Part shown: positions 8,842-16,253 of the stretch, one piece after another
Position numbering within the stretch: position 1 is the stretch's first letter
Layout of the letters: every line of letters starts with the position of its first letter
NCBI RefSeq assembly: GCF_014645815.1
Contig: NZ_BMML01000005.1
Location: 476,595-540,594, forward strand
DNA from: Streptomyces fuscichromogenes
GTDB taxonomy: Bacteria > Actinomycetota > Actinomycetes > Streptomycetales > Streptomycetaceae
Direction of reading: 5' to 3'
Length of the DNA: 64,000 nt
Translations under genes and position numbers: made by a program
The notes under the pieces: model-generated
Told to the model about the DNA's origin: nothing
The model's database searches: none
What the model saw: the letters and a program-made list of their open reading frames with translations, nothing else

Positions 8842-8970
8842 TCTCGTCCCACCCGGGAGCCCCGCAGGAGCCCTCTCAGGAGCCCTCTCAAGAGCCCCTC
8901 AGAGGCTTCCAGAAGCCCCCGGAACCCCCTAGGGGATGTCACATAGGGGATGTCACAGCTCTGCCGCAAT

Positions 8971-8996
8971 GGCGGGCTCGGACCGCCGAGCCCGCC
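8971..8996. terminator. 11-bp perfect hairpin downstream of the FG-GAP gene
   Basis: GGCGGGCTCGG (8971-8981) pairs perfectly with CCGAGCCCGCC (8986-8996) around the loop ACCG. It lies 130 bp after the FG-GAP gene and 35 bp before the YIP1 start, so it may be a terminator for the first or part of the leader of the second. Short GGAGCCCTCTC-type repeats precede it at about 8866-8915. Confidence 0.55.
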
Positions 8997-9030
8997 ACGC
9001 GGCCGTCCCGGACCAGGTACGTTCGAGGAC

Positions 9031-10008
9031 GTGGCTGGATTCAGGATCGGACGCGGCGGCCGGGACGACCGTGCCCCGCAAACGCGACCGCAACAACCCG
9101 CGTACGGGCAGCAGGCGCCGCCCCAGAGCTACGGGGGGCAGCCGGGGCCGTCGTACGGACACCCGTCGGCCCCGCAGCCGTCGTACCCGCACAGCGGCGG
9201 CGGGTCCGGCTGGCCGCAGGCGCGTGGCGGCCACCCGGGCCAGGCAGGCGGCGACGGCCCGGAGTACTTCGGCGACGACAACGGTTACGGCGGCGGACAG
9301 GGCGGCGGCTACGGCGCCGGCTACGGCGGACACGGCGCCGGCGCCCCCGACCCGTACGCGGCGAACAACCCGGGCAGCACCCAGGCCTTCTCGGTCGACG
9401 AGGCCGGTGCATACACCCAGGGCGCGACCTACCACGCCGGCTCGGCGGCGCCGTCCGGCCCGATCGGCCCGCGCCTGCACTGGAAGGACCTGCTGAAGGG
9501 GATCGTCCTCGCCCCGAACCAGACGTTCCTCCAGATGCGGGACTACGCGATGTGGGGCCCCGCCCTCGTCGTGACCTTCCTCTACGGCCTGCTCGCCGTC
9601 TTCGGCTTCGACGGTGCCCGCGCGGACGCGATAAACGCCACCCTCACCAACGCGATCCCGATCGTCCTGGTGACGGCGGTGGCGATGGTGATCTCGTTCT
9701 TCGTGCTGGGCGTGGTGACCCACACCCTGGCCCGTCAGCTGGGCGGCGACGGCGCCTGGCAGCCGACGGTGGGCCTGTCGATGCTGATCACGTCGGTGAC
9801 CGACGCACCCCGGCTCCTCTTCGCCATGTTCTTCGGCGGCAACGCCGGCTTCGTCCAGCTCCTCGGCTGGGCGACCTGGGTCGCGGCGGGCGTCCTGCTC
9901 ACGCTGATGGTCGGCAAGTCCCACGACCTGCCGTGGCCGAAGGCCCTGGGCGCATCGGCGATCCAGCTGATCGCCCTGCTGTCGATCGTGAAGCTGGGCA
10001 CGTTCTGA
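9031..10008 (+). CDS. YIP1-family integral membrane protein
   Basis: The product is 325 aa from GTG 9031 (VAGFRIGRGGRDDRA, a start I recognise from streptomycete homologues); a longer frame to 8950 reads through the hairpin. The first 150 residues are a low-complexity Gly/Tyr/Gln/Pro cytoplasmic region. The C-terminal half, from LHWKDLLKGIVLAPNQTFLQMRD, has about five hydrophobic helices (WGPALVVTFLYGLLAVFGF, AIPIVLVTAVAMVISFFVLG and others). This matches the YIP1 domain. Its function in bacteria is not established. A strong terminator follows. Confidence 0.85.
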   Translation: MAGFRIGRGGRDDRAPQTRPQQPAYGQQAPPQSYGGQPGPSYGHPSAPQPSYPHSGGGSGWPQARGGHPGQAGGDGPEYFGDDNGYGGGQGGGYGAGYGGHGAGAPDPYAANNPGSTQAFSVDEAGAYTQGATYHAGSAAPSGPIGPRLHWKDLLKGIVLAPNQTFLQMRDYAMWGPALVVTFLYGLLAVFGFDGARADAINATLTNAIPIVLVTAVAMVISFFVLGVVTHTLARQLGGDGAWQPTVGLSMLITSVTDAPRLLFAMFFGGNAGFVQLLGWATWVAAGVLLTLMVGKSHDLPWPKALGASAIQLIALLSIVKLGTF

Positions 10009-10017
10009 CGCACCTAC

Positions 10018-10056
10018 GAGAAGGGCCCCCGGCGACTCCCGCCGGGGGCCCTTCTC
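10018..10056. terminator. Bidirectional terminator, 16-bp perfect stem
   Basis: GAGAAGGGCCCCCGGC (10018-10033) pairs perfectly with the inverse at 10041-10056 around the loop GACTCCC. It separates the convergent YIP1 and phosphoribosyltransferase genes and should stop transcription from both sides. Confidence 0.85.
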
Positions 10057-10071
10057 ACGCCGCCGCGCGCC

Positions 10072-10581
10072 TCACGCGTCCAGAACCTGCCCGGCGCGCC
10101 GCACCACGGGCGATTCGACACTCCACGGGAAGTTGATCCAGGCGTCGGTCCGCTTCCACACGTACTCGCACTTCACGAGGGACTGGGACTTCTCGTAGAT
10201 CACGGCGGACCGGACCTCGGCCACGTGGTCGAGGCAGAAGTCGCGGACCAGCTTCAGCGTCTTGCCGGTGTCCGCGACGTCGTCCGTGATCAGGACCTTC
10301 TTGGCGCTGAAGTCGATGACGTTGGGGACCGGGGCGAGCATGACCGGCATCTCCAGAGTGGTCCCCACCCCCGTGTAGAACTCCACGTTCACCAGGTGCA
10401 GGTTCTTGCAGTCGAGGGCGTAGGCGAGCCCGCCGGCGACGAACACCCCGCCGCGGGCGATGGAGAGCACTATGTCCGGCTGGTACCCGTCGTCGGCGAT
10501 GGTCTGGGCGAGTTCACGGACGGCGACGCCGAACCGCTCGTAGCTCAGGTTCTCCCGCACCCCGCTGTCGTCACCGCTCAT
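10072..10581 (-). CDS. Purine-type phosphoribosyltransferase
   Basis: The product is 169 aa. It carries the PRPP-binding motif VLITDDVADTGKTLKL and upstream IVLSIARGGVFVAGGLAYAL, the usual type I phosphoribosyltransferase elements. Such enzymes transfer phosphoribose from PRPP to hypoxanthine, guanine or xanthine in nucleotide salvage. Base specificity is not clear from this short form. It follows the dCTP deaminase gene on the same strand with a gap of about 30 bp, so the two nucleotide-metabolism genes may share a transcript. Confidence 0.85.
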   Translation of the reverse strand: MSGDDSGVRENLSYERFGVAVRELAQTIADDGYQPDIVLSIARGGVFVAGGLAYALDCKNLHLVNVEFYTGVGTTLEMPVMLAPVPNVIDFSAKKVLITDDVADTGKTLKLVRDFCLDHVAEVRSAVIYEKSQSLVKCEYVWKRTDAWINFPWSVESPVVRRAGQVLDA

Positions 10582-10612
10582 ATCCGGTCCCTCCTGGCCT
10601 CTCGCGCGTCCG

Positions 10613-11188
10613 TCACACCTGGGTCCGGTGGAAGTTCAGGTAGGAGCGGGAGGCGGTGGGTCCGCGCTGCCCCTGGTAGCGGGAGCCGTAGCGCTCGCTG
10701 CCGTAGGAGTGCTCCGCGGGGGAGGTGAGCCGGAACATGCAGAGCTGGCCGATCTTCATGCCGGGCCACAGCTTGATGGGGAGGGTCGCGAGATTGGACA
10801 GTTCGAGGGTCACGTGCCCGCTGAACCCGGGGTCGATGAACCCGGCGGTGGAGTGCGTGACCAGCCCGAGCCGCCCGAGCGAGGACTTGCCCTCCAGCCG
10901 GGACGCGAGATCGTCGGGGAGCGTGATGACCTCGTACGTCGAGGCGAGCACGAACTCACCGGGGTGGAGGATGAAGGGCTCGTCGCCCTCGGGCTCCACG
11001 AGCCGGGTGAGGTCCGGTTGCTCGACGGAGGGGTCGATGTGCGGGTACCGGTGGTTCTCGAACACCCGGAAGAAACGGTCCAGCCGTACGTCGATGCTCG
11101 ACGGCTGCACCATGGATTCGTCGTAGGGATCGATCCGTACCCGCCCGGCGTCGATCTCGGCCCGGATGTCCTTGTCTGAGAGAAGCAC
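10613..11188 (-). CDS. dcd: dCTP deaminase
   Basis: The product is 191 aa, the normal full length. It begins MLLSDKDIRAEIDAGRV and contains SSLGRLGLVTHSTAGFIDPG followed by FSGHVTLELSN, the active-site region of the Dcd/dUTPase trimer fold (Ser, Arg and the catalytic Glu). It deaminates dCTP to dUTP for thymidylate synthesis. The C-terminal Tyr/Gly-rich tail (YQGQRGPTASRSYLNFHR) is also typical. From general knowledge, dcd beside tRNA-Gly is a frequent streptomycete arrangement, which fits the tRNA at 11710. Confidence 0.95.
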   Translation of the reverse strand: MLLSDKDIRAEIDAGRVRIDPYDESMVQPSSIDVRLDRFFRVFENHRYPHIDPSVEQPDLTRLVEPEGDEPFILHPGEFVLASTYEVITLPDDLASRLEGKSSLGRLGLVTHSTAGFIDPGFSGHVTLELSNLATLPIKLWPGMKIGQLCMFRLTSPAEHSYGSERYGSRYQGQRGPTASRSYLNFHRTQV

Positions 11189-11272
11189 GCCCCGAGGATA
11201 CGCAAGGCGCGCGGACCGACGAAAACCATGACGAGTCCACGCGCCTCTGTTACGGCTGTTTTCTCCTGCTCT

Positions 11273-11437
11273 CTACTGCTGCTGCTTCTCCAGCGCGACC
11301 GGCACGACACTGCGCAGCCGGGCGCACTTGGGACACCGCACGAGCCGGCCGGGGCCGAGCCGCTCGGCCTGCTGCATCGGGAACGAAGCGGTGCTGAACA
11401 CGTGCCCTTCGGCACAGCGGACGACGGTGCGTTCCAT
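11273..11437 (-). CDS. Small zinc-ribbon protein (54 aa)
   Basis: The ATG at 11437 follows AAGGGA and opens a 54-aa frame. It starts MERTVVRCAEGHVFST and has Cys8, His12 and a CPKC pair at 35-38, a plausible single zinc site. The end is Lys/Gln-rich. Short conserved proteins of this kind occur next to dcd and tRNA genes in streptomycetes; the function is unknown. I favour it as real because of the ribosome site and metal-ligand spacing. Confidence 0.65.
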   Translation of the reverse strand: MERTVVRCAEGHVFSTASFPMQQAERLGPGRLVRCPKCARLRSVVPVALEKQQQ

Positions 11438-11709
11438 CAAGTCCCTTAAGTCCCTTCCCCAGGAGCCGCGTCGGGCTTAATGCCGTGACGACGGAAAGCC
11501 ACATTACGGGATCAAAGGGACGGCTCTCCAGGCGGCACTCCGGCCCACCGGGCCCCTCTCCCGCGCCTCCACCGTACGCCCCAACTCCGTTCCCCCGCAG
11601 CCCGATCCCACCCCCTGAAACGCACACGAACCCCACGGTCCGAGCACCGGGGGTCCGCCATGAGGTACAGTAAGCAAGCGTTCGGACACCGACTCGTTCG
11701 GCGTCTTAC

Positions 11710-11783
11710 GCGGGTGTAGTTTAATGGTAGAACATCAGCTTCCCAAGCTGAGAGCGCGAGTTCGATTCTCGTCACCCGCTCCA
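11710..11783 (+). tRNA. tRNA-Gly(CCC)
   Basis: A full cloverleaf is visible. Acceptor GCGGGTG (11710-11716) pairs with CACCCGC (11773-11779), followed by T and an encoded CCA. The anticodon stem-loop is TCAGC-TTCCCAA-GCTGA, giving anticodon CCC. The T-arm is GCGAG-TTCGATT-CTCGT. Its 3' 47 bp are the attachment core of the integrative element to the right, and are repeated at 25130, 26218 and 31561. The tRNA remains intact after insertion, as expected for tRNA-targeting integrases. Confidence 0.96.
11737..11783 (+). repeat. attL core (copy 1 of 4)
   Basis: This 47-bp stretch runs from the anticodon arm to CCA of tRNA-Gly. It is identical to 25130-25176 and 26218-26264, and 46 bp of it recur at 31561-31606. 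It is the left attachment site of the AICE, with the integrase gene next to it. Confidence 0.9.
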
Positions 11784-11788
11784 CGGAG

Positions 11789-11818
11789 AAGGCCCAGGTC
11801 AGAGACCCGGGCCTTTTT
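11789..11818. terminator. Terminator after tRNA-Gly, also downstream of int
   Basis: AAGGCCCAGG pairs (one mismatch) with CCCGGGCCTT, followed by a T-run at 11814-11818. It can end the tRNA transcript and lies 15 bp beyond the convergent int gene. Related hairpins follow the att copies at 25182-25208 (perfect 11-bp arms), near 26271-26291, and near 31613-31642. Confidence 0.75.
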
Positions 11819-11832
11819 GCTGTCCATCGTGA

Positions 11833-13002
11833 TCAGTTGTCGCGTGCCAGATTCGTGCCAGAAGGCTTGTCGGGCGCTCTCTGCACGGCAGCGGCCCGTG
11901 CCTTACGGACCGTAGCGTCCAGCCTGGCGGCGACCTCCTCCTGCCGCTCGTCGTCGGAATGCTGATAGATCAGCGCCGCCTTCTCGGAGGACTGTCCGGC
12001 CCGGACCATCGTGTCCTTGAGCGTGGCCCCGGAGCGCGTGGACAGCGTGTGCCCCGTGTGCCGGAGATCGTAGAACCGGAAGCCCTCAGGCATACCGACG
12101 ACCTCCCGCGCCTTCCGCCACCTCCGCCCGAAGGTGCTGCGCCGGAAGGGAGCACCTTTCTCACCCACGAAGAGCAGTCCATCGGGCCCCTGCTCGGCGT
12201 AGCTCTCCAGATGCCAGCGGAGCTCCCGGCGGAGGAACGCGGGAAGAATCACAGTCCGGGTGCCGGCCTCGGACTTGGTGTCGCCCTGTACCCGCCGCCC
12301 GTTCATCCGCTCCGGCTCGGCGAGGCGCACCCGGACGCGCAGGTTGTCGAGGTCGACGTCCCGGCGGCGCAGGCCGGCCAGCTCTTCCGGCCGCATCGGA
12401 CCGTACGCACCGAGGTAGACCATGAGCCGCCAGCGCATCCCGACTGCGTTGGCGAGTGCGTCAACCTGGGCGACGGTGGCGATGCGCCGCTCAGCAGCCT
12501 TCTCCTTACCGGCACCCTTGATCCGACACGGATTGCGAGTGATCAACTCGTCGTCCACGGCCGTCTCCATGATGGCCTTGAGGAGCCGGTACGCCTTGGC
12601 CGTCATCGTCCTGGCGTTGGCGGTCCGCAGCCGATCGGCCCGCCATTCACGCACGCGTGGAGCGGTGATCTCGTCCAAGTCCGACTCGGCGAAGGCGAAC
12701 AGGTGCTTGTCGAGGAGGTAGCGGTAGAGGTCGTGCGTCAGAGGCGCGAGCTCCCGTTCGTTGACCCACTTGTCGGCGTAGGCCCGGAAGCTCACCGCGC
12801 CCGCCTCGGGATCACGCCACTCACCCCGTCGGATCTCCGTCTGCTTCTCGGCAAGCCAGTCGTCCGCGTCCGCCGTCGTCTCGAAGGTGATCGGAGCCGG
12901 ACGCATCACGCCGTCAGGGCCCGGATAGCGCGCCTGGATTCGGCCGGAAGGAAGCCGTCTGATCGCGCCGAAGCGGCGGCGCCTGCCCTTGCTGTTGGCC
13001 AT
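11833..13002 (-). CDS. int: Tyrosine recombinase integrase
   Basis: The product is 389 aa and the gene ends 50 bp from the tRNA. The N-terminus is basic (MANSKGRRRRFGAIRRLPSG), followed by a SAM-like core-binding domain and the catalytic domain. Catalytic marks are the first Arg in YGPMRPEELAGL, Lys in GDTKSEAG, the box II element FYDLRHTG and the nucleophile Tyr in AALIYQH. Two usual His positions differ: the first is Tyr in FYDLRH and the second is Gln in GQSS (commonly GHSS). Both are seen in some active recombinases, so I do not call it dead. ATG 13002 overlaps the xis stop by one base. Confidence 0.93.
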   Translation of the reverse strand: MANSKGRRRRFGAIRRLPSGRIQARYPGPDGVMRPAPITFETTADADDWLAEKQTEIRRGEWRDPEAGAVSFRAYADKWVNERELAPLTHDLYRYLLDKHLFAFAESDLDEITAPRVREWRADRLRTANARTMTAKAYRLLKAIMETAVDDELITRNPCRIKGAGKEKAAERRIATVAQVDALANAVGMRWRLMVYLGAYGPMRPEELAGLRRRDVDLDNLRVRVRLAEPERMNGRRVQGDTKSEAGTRTVILPAFLRRELRWHLESYAEQGPDGLLFVGEKGAPFRRSTFGRRWRKAREVVGMPEGFRFYDLRHTGHTLSTRSGATLKDTMVRAGQSSEKAALIYQHSDDERQEEVAARLDATVRKARAAAVQRAPDKPSGTNLARDN

Positions 13003-13214
13003 CAGGCGGCCCTCCTGAAGCCAGTGCGGGGACGCCTCAGCGGCTCCACCGTGCGGGACTGGACGAACTCATCGACGGCGCTCTCCGGGATGCGTACGTG
13101 CCGACCGACCTTCACGTACCGGATGCGCCGCTCTTCGATCAGCCGCCGGGGGAAGCGGGCGGTCGTGCCGAGCAGCTCGGCGACCTGGTCGACGGACAGG
13201 TATCGGTCGGTCAT
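13002..13214 (-). CDS. xis: Excisionase/helix-turn-helix protein
   Basis: The product is 70 aa from ATG 13214, starting MTDRYLSVDQVAELLG. It is a MerR/Xis-type winged helix with TTARFPRRLIEERRIRYVKVGRHVRIPESAVDEFV. Such small proteins bend DNA at att sites and steer the integrase toward excision. Its start overlaps the rep stop (ATGA) and its stop overlaps the int start (TGATG). Rep, xis and int therefore form one coupled operon, as in pSAM2. Confidence 0.9.
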   Translation of the reverse strand: MTDRYLSVDQVAELLGTTARFPRRLIEERRIRYVKVGRHVRIPESAVDEFVQSRTVEPLRRPRTGFRRAA

Positions 13215-14554
13215 GCGGTGGGTTCTCCTTCCGTTCCGGGGGCTGGTTCGAGGGATGCGGCAAGCCAGGTCTCGGCGGCGCTGAGGCCGGTGCCGGCGAA
13301 GACCCAGTGGGCGAGGACGTATGTGGTGTCCGGCTGGGGGTTGGTGGCTGCTGCCGCTTGTGCTCGGCGCCATTCGGCGCGGGCGTCGCGGAGGGCGCCG
13401 AGGGTGGTGGAGTAGCGGCGGGATTTGGTGGAGAAGTGGCCGCGGAAGCCGAGCATGTGGGCCCAGGCGCGCAGGCGGAGGTGTTCGAGGCTCTTGCGTG
13501 CGCCGAGGGTCCAGACGGTTCGGATGAGTTGGCGGGCGTGGTCGCTGATGTCGAGCTGGGCGAGTTCGGCGGCGAACTTCAGCGGCCGGTCGAGAGCTCC
13601 CGTGGCTGTCTCGGCGCCCTTGGTGGCGTACTTCGCGATGTACGCGGCTACGGCCCGTTCGGTCAGCTCCTGGCCGTCGTTGAAGTCGGCGGATCGGATG
13701 GTGCGGACGTCGAGTTGGCGGCCGAAGGTGAAAGTGTGGGTGCGGCCGTCGAGGGTCGGGCCGTCGACGCGGACCTTGGTGGCGGCGGCTTCGATGGCGT
13801 CGGTGAGGAGATCGGCGGTGGCCCAGGCCGGGGGCGGGGTGTCGCCGCCAGCGGGGCCGTCGAGGCGGATGACAGCATGGAAGTGGACGGCGCCGCGCTT
13901 CTGGTACTCGGCGACCTTGGCGAAGGAGACGCGGGCGTGATCGCGTAGACGGCGCTGTGACAGCCCCGCGCGCTTGGCGACCTCCCGGCGGAGGTAGATC
14001 GAGAAGCGACGCCAGAGGGCGCCTGCGTGGGCGTTCCAGAGCACGGCTGCTTCGTAGTCGTAGGTGTCCGGGTCGAGCGGGGTGCCAAGGGCGTCGTCGT
14101 CCTGGGCGTGGTGGACGCCGCAGCGGCAGGCGCGGCCATCGGTGCGACGGTTGTGGACCGGGCCGAAGCCGGGGGCGGTGAAGGTGGCGAAGACGCGGGG
14201 GTGAGCGGCGACCTGTTCCGGGGTGCCCTTGCCGCCGCGCAGGCCTGCGGTGATCAGGTGGAAGGTGTCGCGGCGGTAGACCTCGGCGCAGGCGGGGCAG
14301 CGGGTGGTGCGGCGGTTGTTGCAGCGGACGAGGAGTTGGCCGGCGGGCAGGTCGGTGGAGTCGAGGTGCTGGAGGATGCGGCCGATCTCGCCGGTGGTGG
14401 TGTCGAGGTCGTATTCGGTGCGGTGGCCGTCGAGGCGGATGGGGTTGGTGCAGCCGCCGAGGCCGGAGAGTTGGCGGAGGATACCGGGCAGGGTGCCGCC
14501 TGCGGCGAGGTTGGTGAGTTCGTGGAGCGGGGGCGGGGTGGTGCGGGTGAAGAT
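13211..14554 (-). CDS. Replication initiator protein (RepSA-like), non-canonical start
   Basis: Read from 14554 the product is 447 aa. Visible features: a Cys-rich part with NNRRTTRCPACAEVYRRDT and CRCGVHH (zinc ligands), HFHAVIRLDGP, which looks like an HUH-type motif of rolling-circle initiators, and a conserved YIAKYATKGAE. The frame has no ATG, GTG or TTG between the upstream stop and a GTG at 14044, which would delete the Cys-rich domain. A perfect AGAAGGAG sits 6 nt before an ATC codon at 14554. A CTG at 14656 overlapping the spdD stop (CTGA) is the other candidate. The gene is needed for the transient replicative form of AICEs. Confidence 0.85.
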   Translation of the reverse strand: MFTRTTPPPLHELTNLAAGGTLPGILRQLSGLGGCTNPIRLDGHRTEYDLDTTTGEIGRILQHLDSTDLPAGQLLVRCNNRRTTRCPACAEVYRRDTFHLITAGLRGGKGTPEQVAAHPRVFATFTAPGFGPVHNRRTDGRACRCGVHHAQDDDALGTPLDPDTYDYEAAVLWNAHAGALWRRFSIYLRREVAKRAGLSQRRLRDHARVSFAKVAEYQKRGAVHFHAVIRLDGPAGGDTPPPAWATADLLTDAIEAAATKVRVDGPTLDGRTHTFTFGRQLDVRTIRSADFNDGQELTERAVAAYIAKYATKGAETATGALDRPLKFAAELAQLDISDHARQLIRTVWTLGARKSLEHLRLRAWAHMLGFRGHFSTKSRRYSTTLGALRDARAEWRRAQAAAATNPQPDTTYVLAHWVFAGTGLSAAETWLAASLEPAPGTEGEPTA

Positions 14555-14652
14555 GGCTGGCTCCTTCTGGCTGGCTCGGTCAGGAGTGACGGGCCCCGGG
14601 GCGGCCGGATGCTTGGCGGTGTCGTGGCCGCCCCAGGGGTCGGGCAGCGGGA

Positions 14653-14901
14653 TCAGCGCCGGTTGTGCTCGCGCAGCAGGGAGCGCAGGACCACGGCGGC
14701 GATGGCCACGGAGATGGCCGAGACGGCGACGGCGGCCAGGAGCGCGGTGAGGACCACGCCACCCGTGAGCACGGCCACGACGGCGCCGGTGCTGACGGAC
14801 ACGGCCGGGAGCGCGGAGCGCCGGGCGGGGGCCGGGTCGGTCGGGGCGTGCGTGTGCACGGGTGGCGGGGTGGGGCTGTCGGGGTACTTGGGCAGGAACA
14901 C
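14653..14901 (-). CDS. spdD: SpdD-like spread protein
   Basis: The product is 82 aa from GTG 14901, giving the family start VFLPKYPDSPTPP; AAGGAG lies 9 nt upstream. An ATG at 14934 in the same frame would run through the operator at 14919-14935, so I prefer the GTG. A Pro/His-rich N-terminus precedes one or two hydrophobic helices (VVAVLTGGVVLTALLAAVAV). Spd proteins help plasmid or AICE DNA spread between hyphal compartments after transfer. The stop overlaps a possible CTG start of rep. Confidence 0.8.
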   Translation of the reverse strand: MFLPKYPDSPTPPPVHTHAPTDPAPARRSALPAVSVSTGAVVAVLTGGVVLTALLAAVAVSAISVAIAAVVLRSLLREHNRR

Positions 14902-14918
14902 AGCAGGGGTCTCCTTAT

Positions 14919-14935
14919 CTACTCGTCTAGGCATG
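14919..14935. promoter_or_regulatory. KorSA-type operator O1, upstream of spdD-rep-xis-int
   Basis: CTACTCGTCTAGGCATG shares CTACTCGTCTA with the sites at 18002 and 18080. It lies just upstream of the spdD ribosome site, so the KorSA-like repressor could control replication and excision through it. The TAG stop of the 64-aa gene lies inside it. Confidence 0.6.
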
Positions 14936-15121
14936 TGAGCCGTTTATGACGGTCACGCCGGAGCGCGTGCCGGATTCGATGGCGGGGGCGAGGAAGGTGT
15001 GGGAGAGCCAGAAGCCGAAGAGGGCGACCAGGACGACGATCCAGGTGCGGACGCCGAGGTATTTGACGGCCGCCCAGGCGAAGAAGCCGAGGACGACGAC
15101 GAGCGGGAGGTTGAGGGTCAC
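14927..15121 (-). CDS. Small two-helix membrane protein of the spread operon
   Basis: The product is 64 aa. Hydrophobic stretches LPLVVVLGFFAWAAVKYLG and TWIVVLVALFGFWLSHTFL suggest two transmembrane helices, with a short polar tail ending at the operator. It lies between the zinc-motif spread protein and spdD on the same strand, the usual place for such genes in AICEs. Its role is probably in conjugative spread, inferred from context. Confidence 0.65.
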   Translation of the reverse strand: MTLNLPLVVVLGFFAWAAVKYLGVRTWIVVLVALFGFWLSHTFLAPAIESGTRSGVTVINGSHA

Positions 15122-15137
15122 GGGGTGCGGGGTCCTT

Positions 15138-15329
15138 TCAGCGGACGGGGCAGCGGTGGGTGCGGGCGGCGAGTTCGGCGGCGGCGCGGCTGTCGTAGTC
15201 GGCGGAGAAGCCGCAGCGTGGGGCGGTGCAGGCGGCGGTGTGCTTCTCGCGGCCCCGGTCGTCGTAGGCGGTGCCGACCTGGATGGGGCCGGTGCGGGTG
15301 ACGTTGCGGAAGCGGCGGTTGGTGGTCAT
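15138..15329 (-). CDS. Mobile element transfer (Spd-like) small zinc-motif protein
   Basis: The product is 63 aa. It starts MTTNRRFRNVTRTGPIQVGT and has CTAPRCGFSADYDSRAAAE and a final ARTHRC: Cys34, Cys39, His60 and Cys62 could bind one zinc ion. I recognise this pattern from proteins annotated as mobile element transfer proteins in streptomycete AICEs. The biochemical function is not known. Confidence 0.75.
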   Translation of the reverse strand: MTTNRRFRNVTRTGPIQVGTAYDDRGREKHTAACTAPRCGFSADYDSRAAAELAARTHRCPVR

Positions 15330-15331
15330 GG

Positions 15332-15517
15332 TCAGTCCTCCTGTCGCAGGCTGGAGCCGGGGAATTCGTTCAAGATCCGGGCAGCCTCGGCAGCGTCCGA
15401 CACGCGATCGGCGGCCTCTTCGGCGAGGAGTCGGGCCAGTGTCGGGCGCCCGGTGTCGGCCATCTGGCGAGCTGCGTCGAGGTAGTCGGCGGCTGTGTTG
15501 AAGCAGAAGAGCGGCAT
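15332..15517 (-). CDS. Hypothetical 61-aa protein of the transfer operon
   Basis: MPLFCFNTAADYLDAARQMA opens a soluble, mostly helical protein rich in Ala, Glu and Asp. It has no recognised domain. It sits within 10-30 bp of its neighbours in the same direction, so it is most likely part of the spread/transfer operon. Confidence 0.6.
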   Translation of the reverse strand: MPLFCFNTAADYLDAARQMADTGRPTLARLLAEEAADRVSDAAEAARILNEFPGSSLRQED

Positions 15518-15529
15518 GGTGCCTCCTGT

Positions 15530-16165
15530 TCAGACGAGTTGGGCGGCGATGGCTTCGGCCATGGGCGTCGGGACGCCGAGGCGGGCCCGGAGGGTCGGTG
15601 TGTCGATCGGGGTACCGGTGCGGGTGTGGTGTTCGGCGGCGACCTTTCGGGCGTGGTCGACCAGGGCGGCCGGCACCGGGACGGGCGGGTGTTCAGGCAG
15701 CGCCTCGATGGCGGCTTGGCCGGGCGGCGGGGCCGGTGTGGCTTCGGGCTCGTGTTCCTGGTCCTCGATGACGTCGGCGCCGATCTCCTCGGTGGCCGCT
15801 TTCGGCGCTGAGTGGGCGAGGAGGGTGCCGCCGAGGAAGGCGACGGCGGGCCATCCGGCGACGAGGATCCGTAGCCAGGCGGGGACGTCGTCCAGGTCGA
15901 GGAGGCCGGCGGTGGCGATGTTCGCTCCGAGGGACGCGACGAGGGCGATGACGAACCAGCACCAGGCCGCCGCTTTGGCCGTCCCGGAGCGGAGTCGACG
16001 CCAGGCGGCGACAAGCAGCAGGTCAACGCTGATCGGGTAGGCCCAGGCTTTCCACCCGTCCTGCCCGGCCGCCATGGCTACGTCATGGAGGTGGGCGAAG
16101 GACAGCGCGGCAGCAATGAGCGCCTGGACCAACACCGCGTCGACACGGCCGAGGTGGACGCGCAC
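15530..16165 (-). CDS. DUF2637/SpdB-type membrane protein
   Basis: The product is 211 aa from GTG 16165; AAAGGAG lies 8 nt upstream, whereas the ATG at 16225 lacks such a site. Four hydrophobic helices lie in the first 120 residues (AVLVQALIAAALSFAHLHD, AYPISVDLLLVAAW, AAWCWFVIALVASLGANIA, ILVAGWPAVAFLGGTLLA). A cytoplasmic Pro/Glu-rich linker and a helical C-terminus resembling a small DNA-binding module follow (TPTLRARLGVPTPMAEAIAA). This layout is typical of DUF2637 proteins on AICEs and Streptomyces plasmids, linked to intramycelial spread. Confidence 0.82.
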   Translation of the reverse strand: MRVHLGRVDAVLVQALIAAALSFAHLHDVAMAAGQDGWKAWAYPISVDLLLVAAWRRLRSGTAKAAAWCWFVIALVASLGANIATAGLLDLDDVPAWLRILVAGWPAVAFLGGTLLAHSAPKAATEEIGADVIEDQEHEPEATPAPPPGQAAIEALPEHPPVPVPAALVDHARKVAAEHHTRTGTPIDTPTLRARLGVPTPMAEAIAAQLV

Positions 16166-16253
16166 GGTCCGACTCCTTTCGGTTTCGGGCATGGGAGGGG
16201 TAGGGACTTGGCGCGAGGCGGTCACGCAGGCCGATGAGGGGAAGGGACGACGG

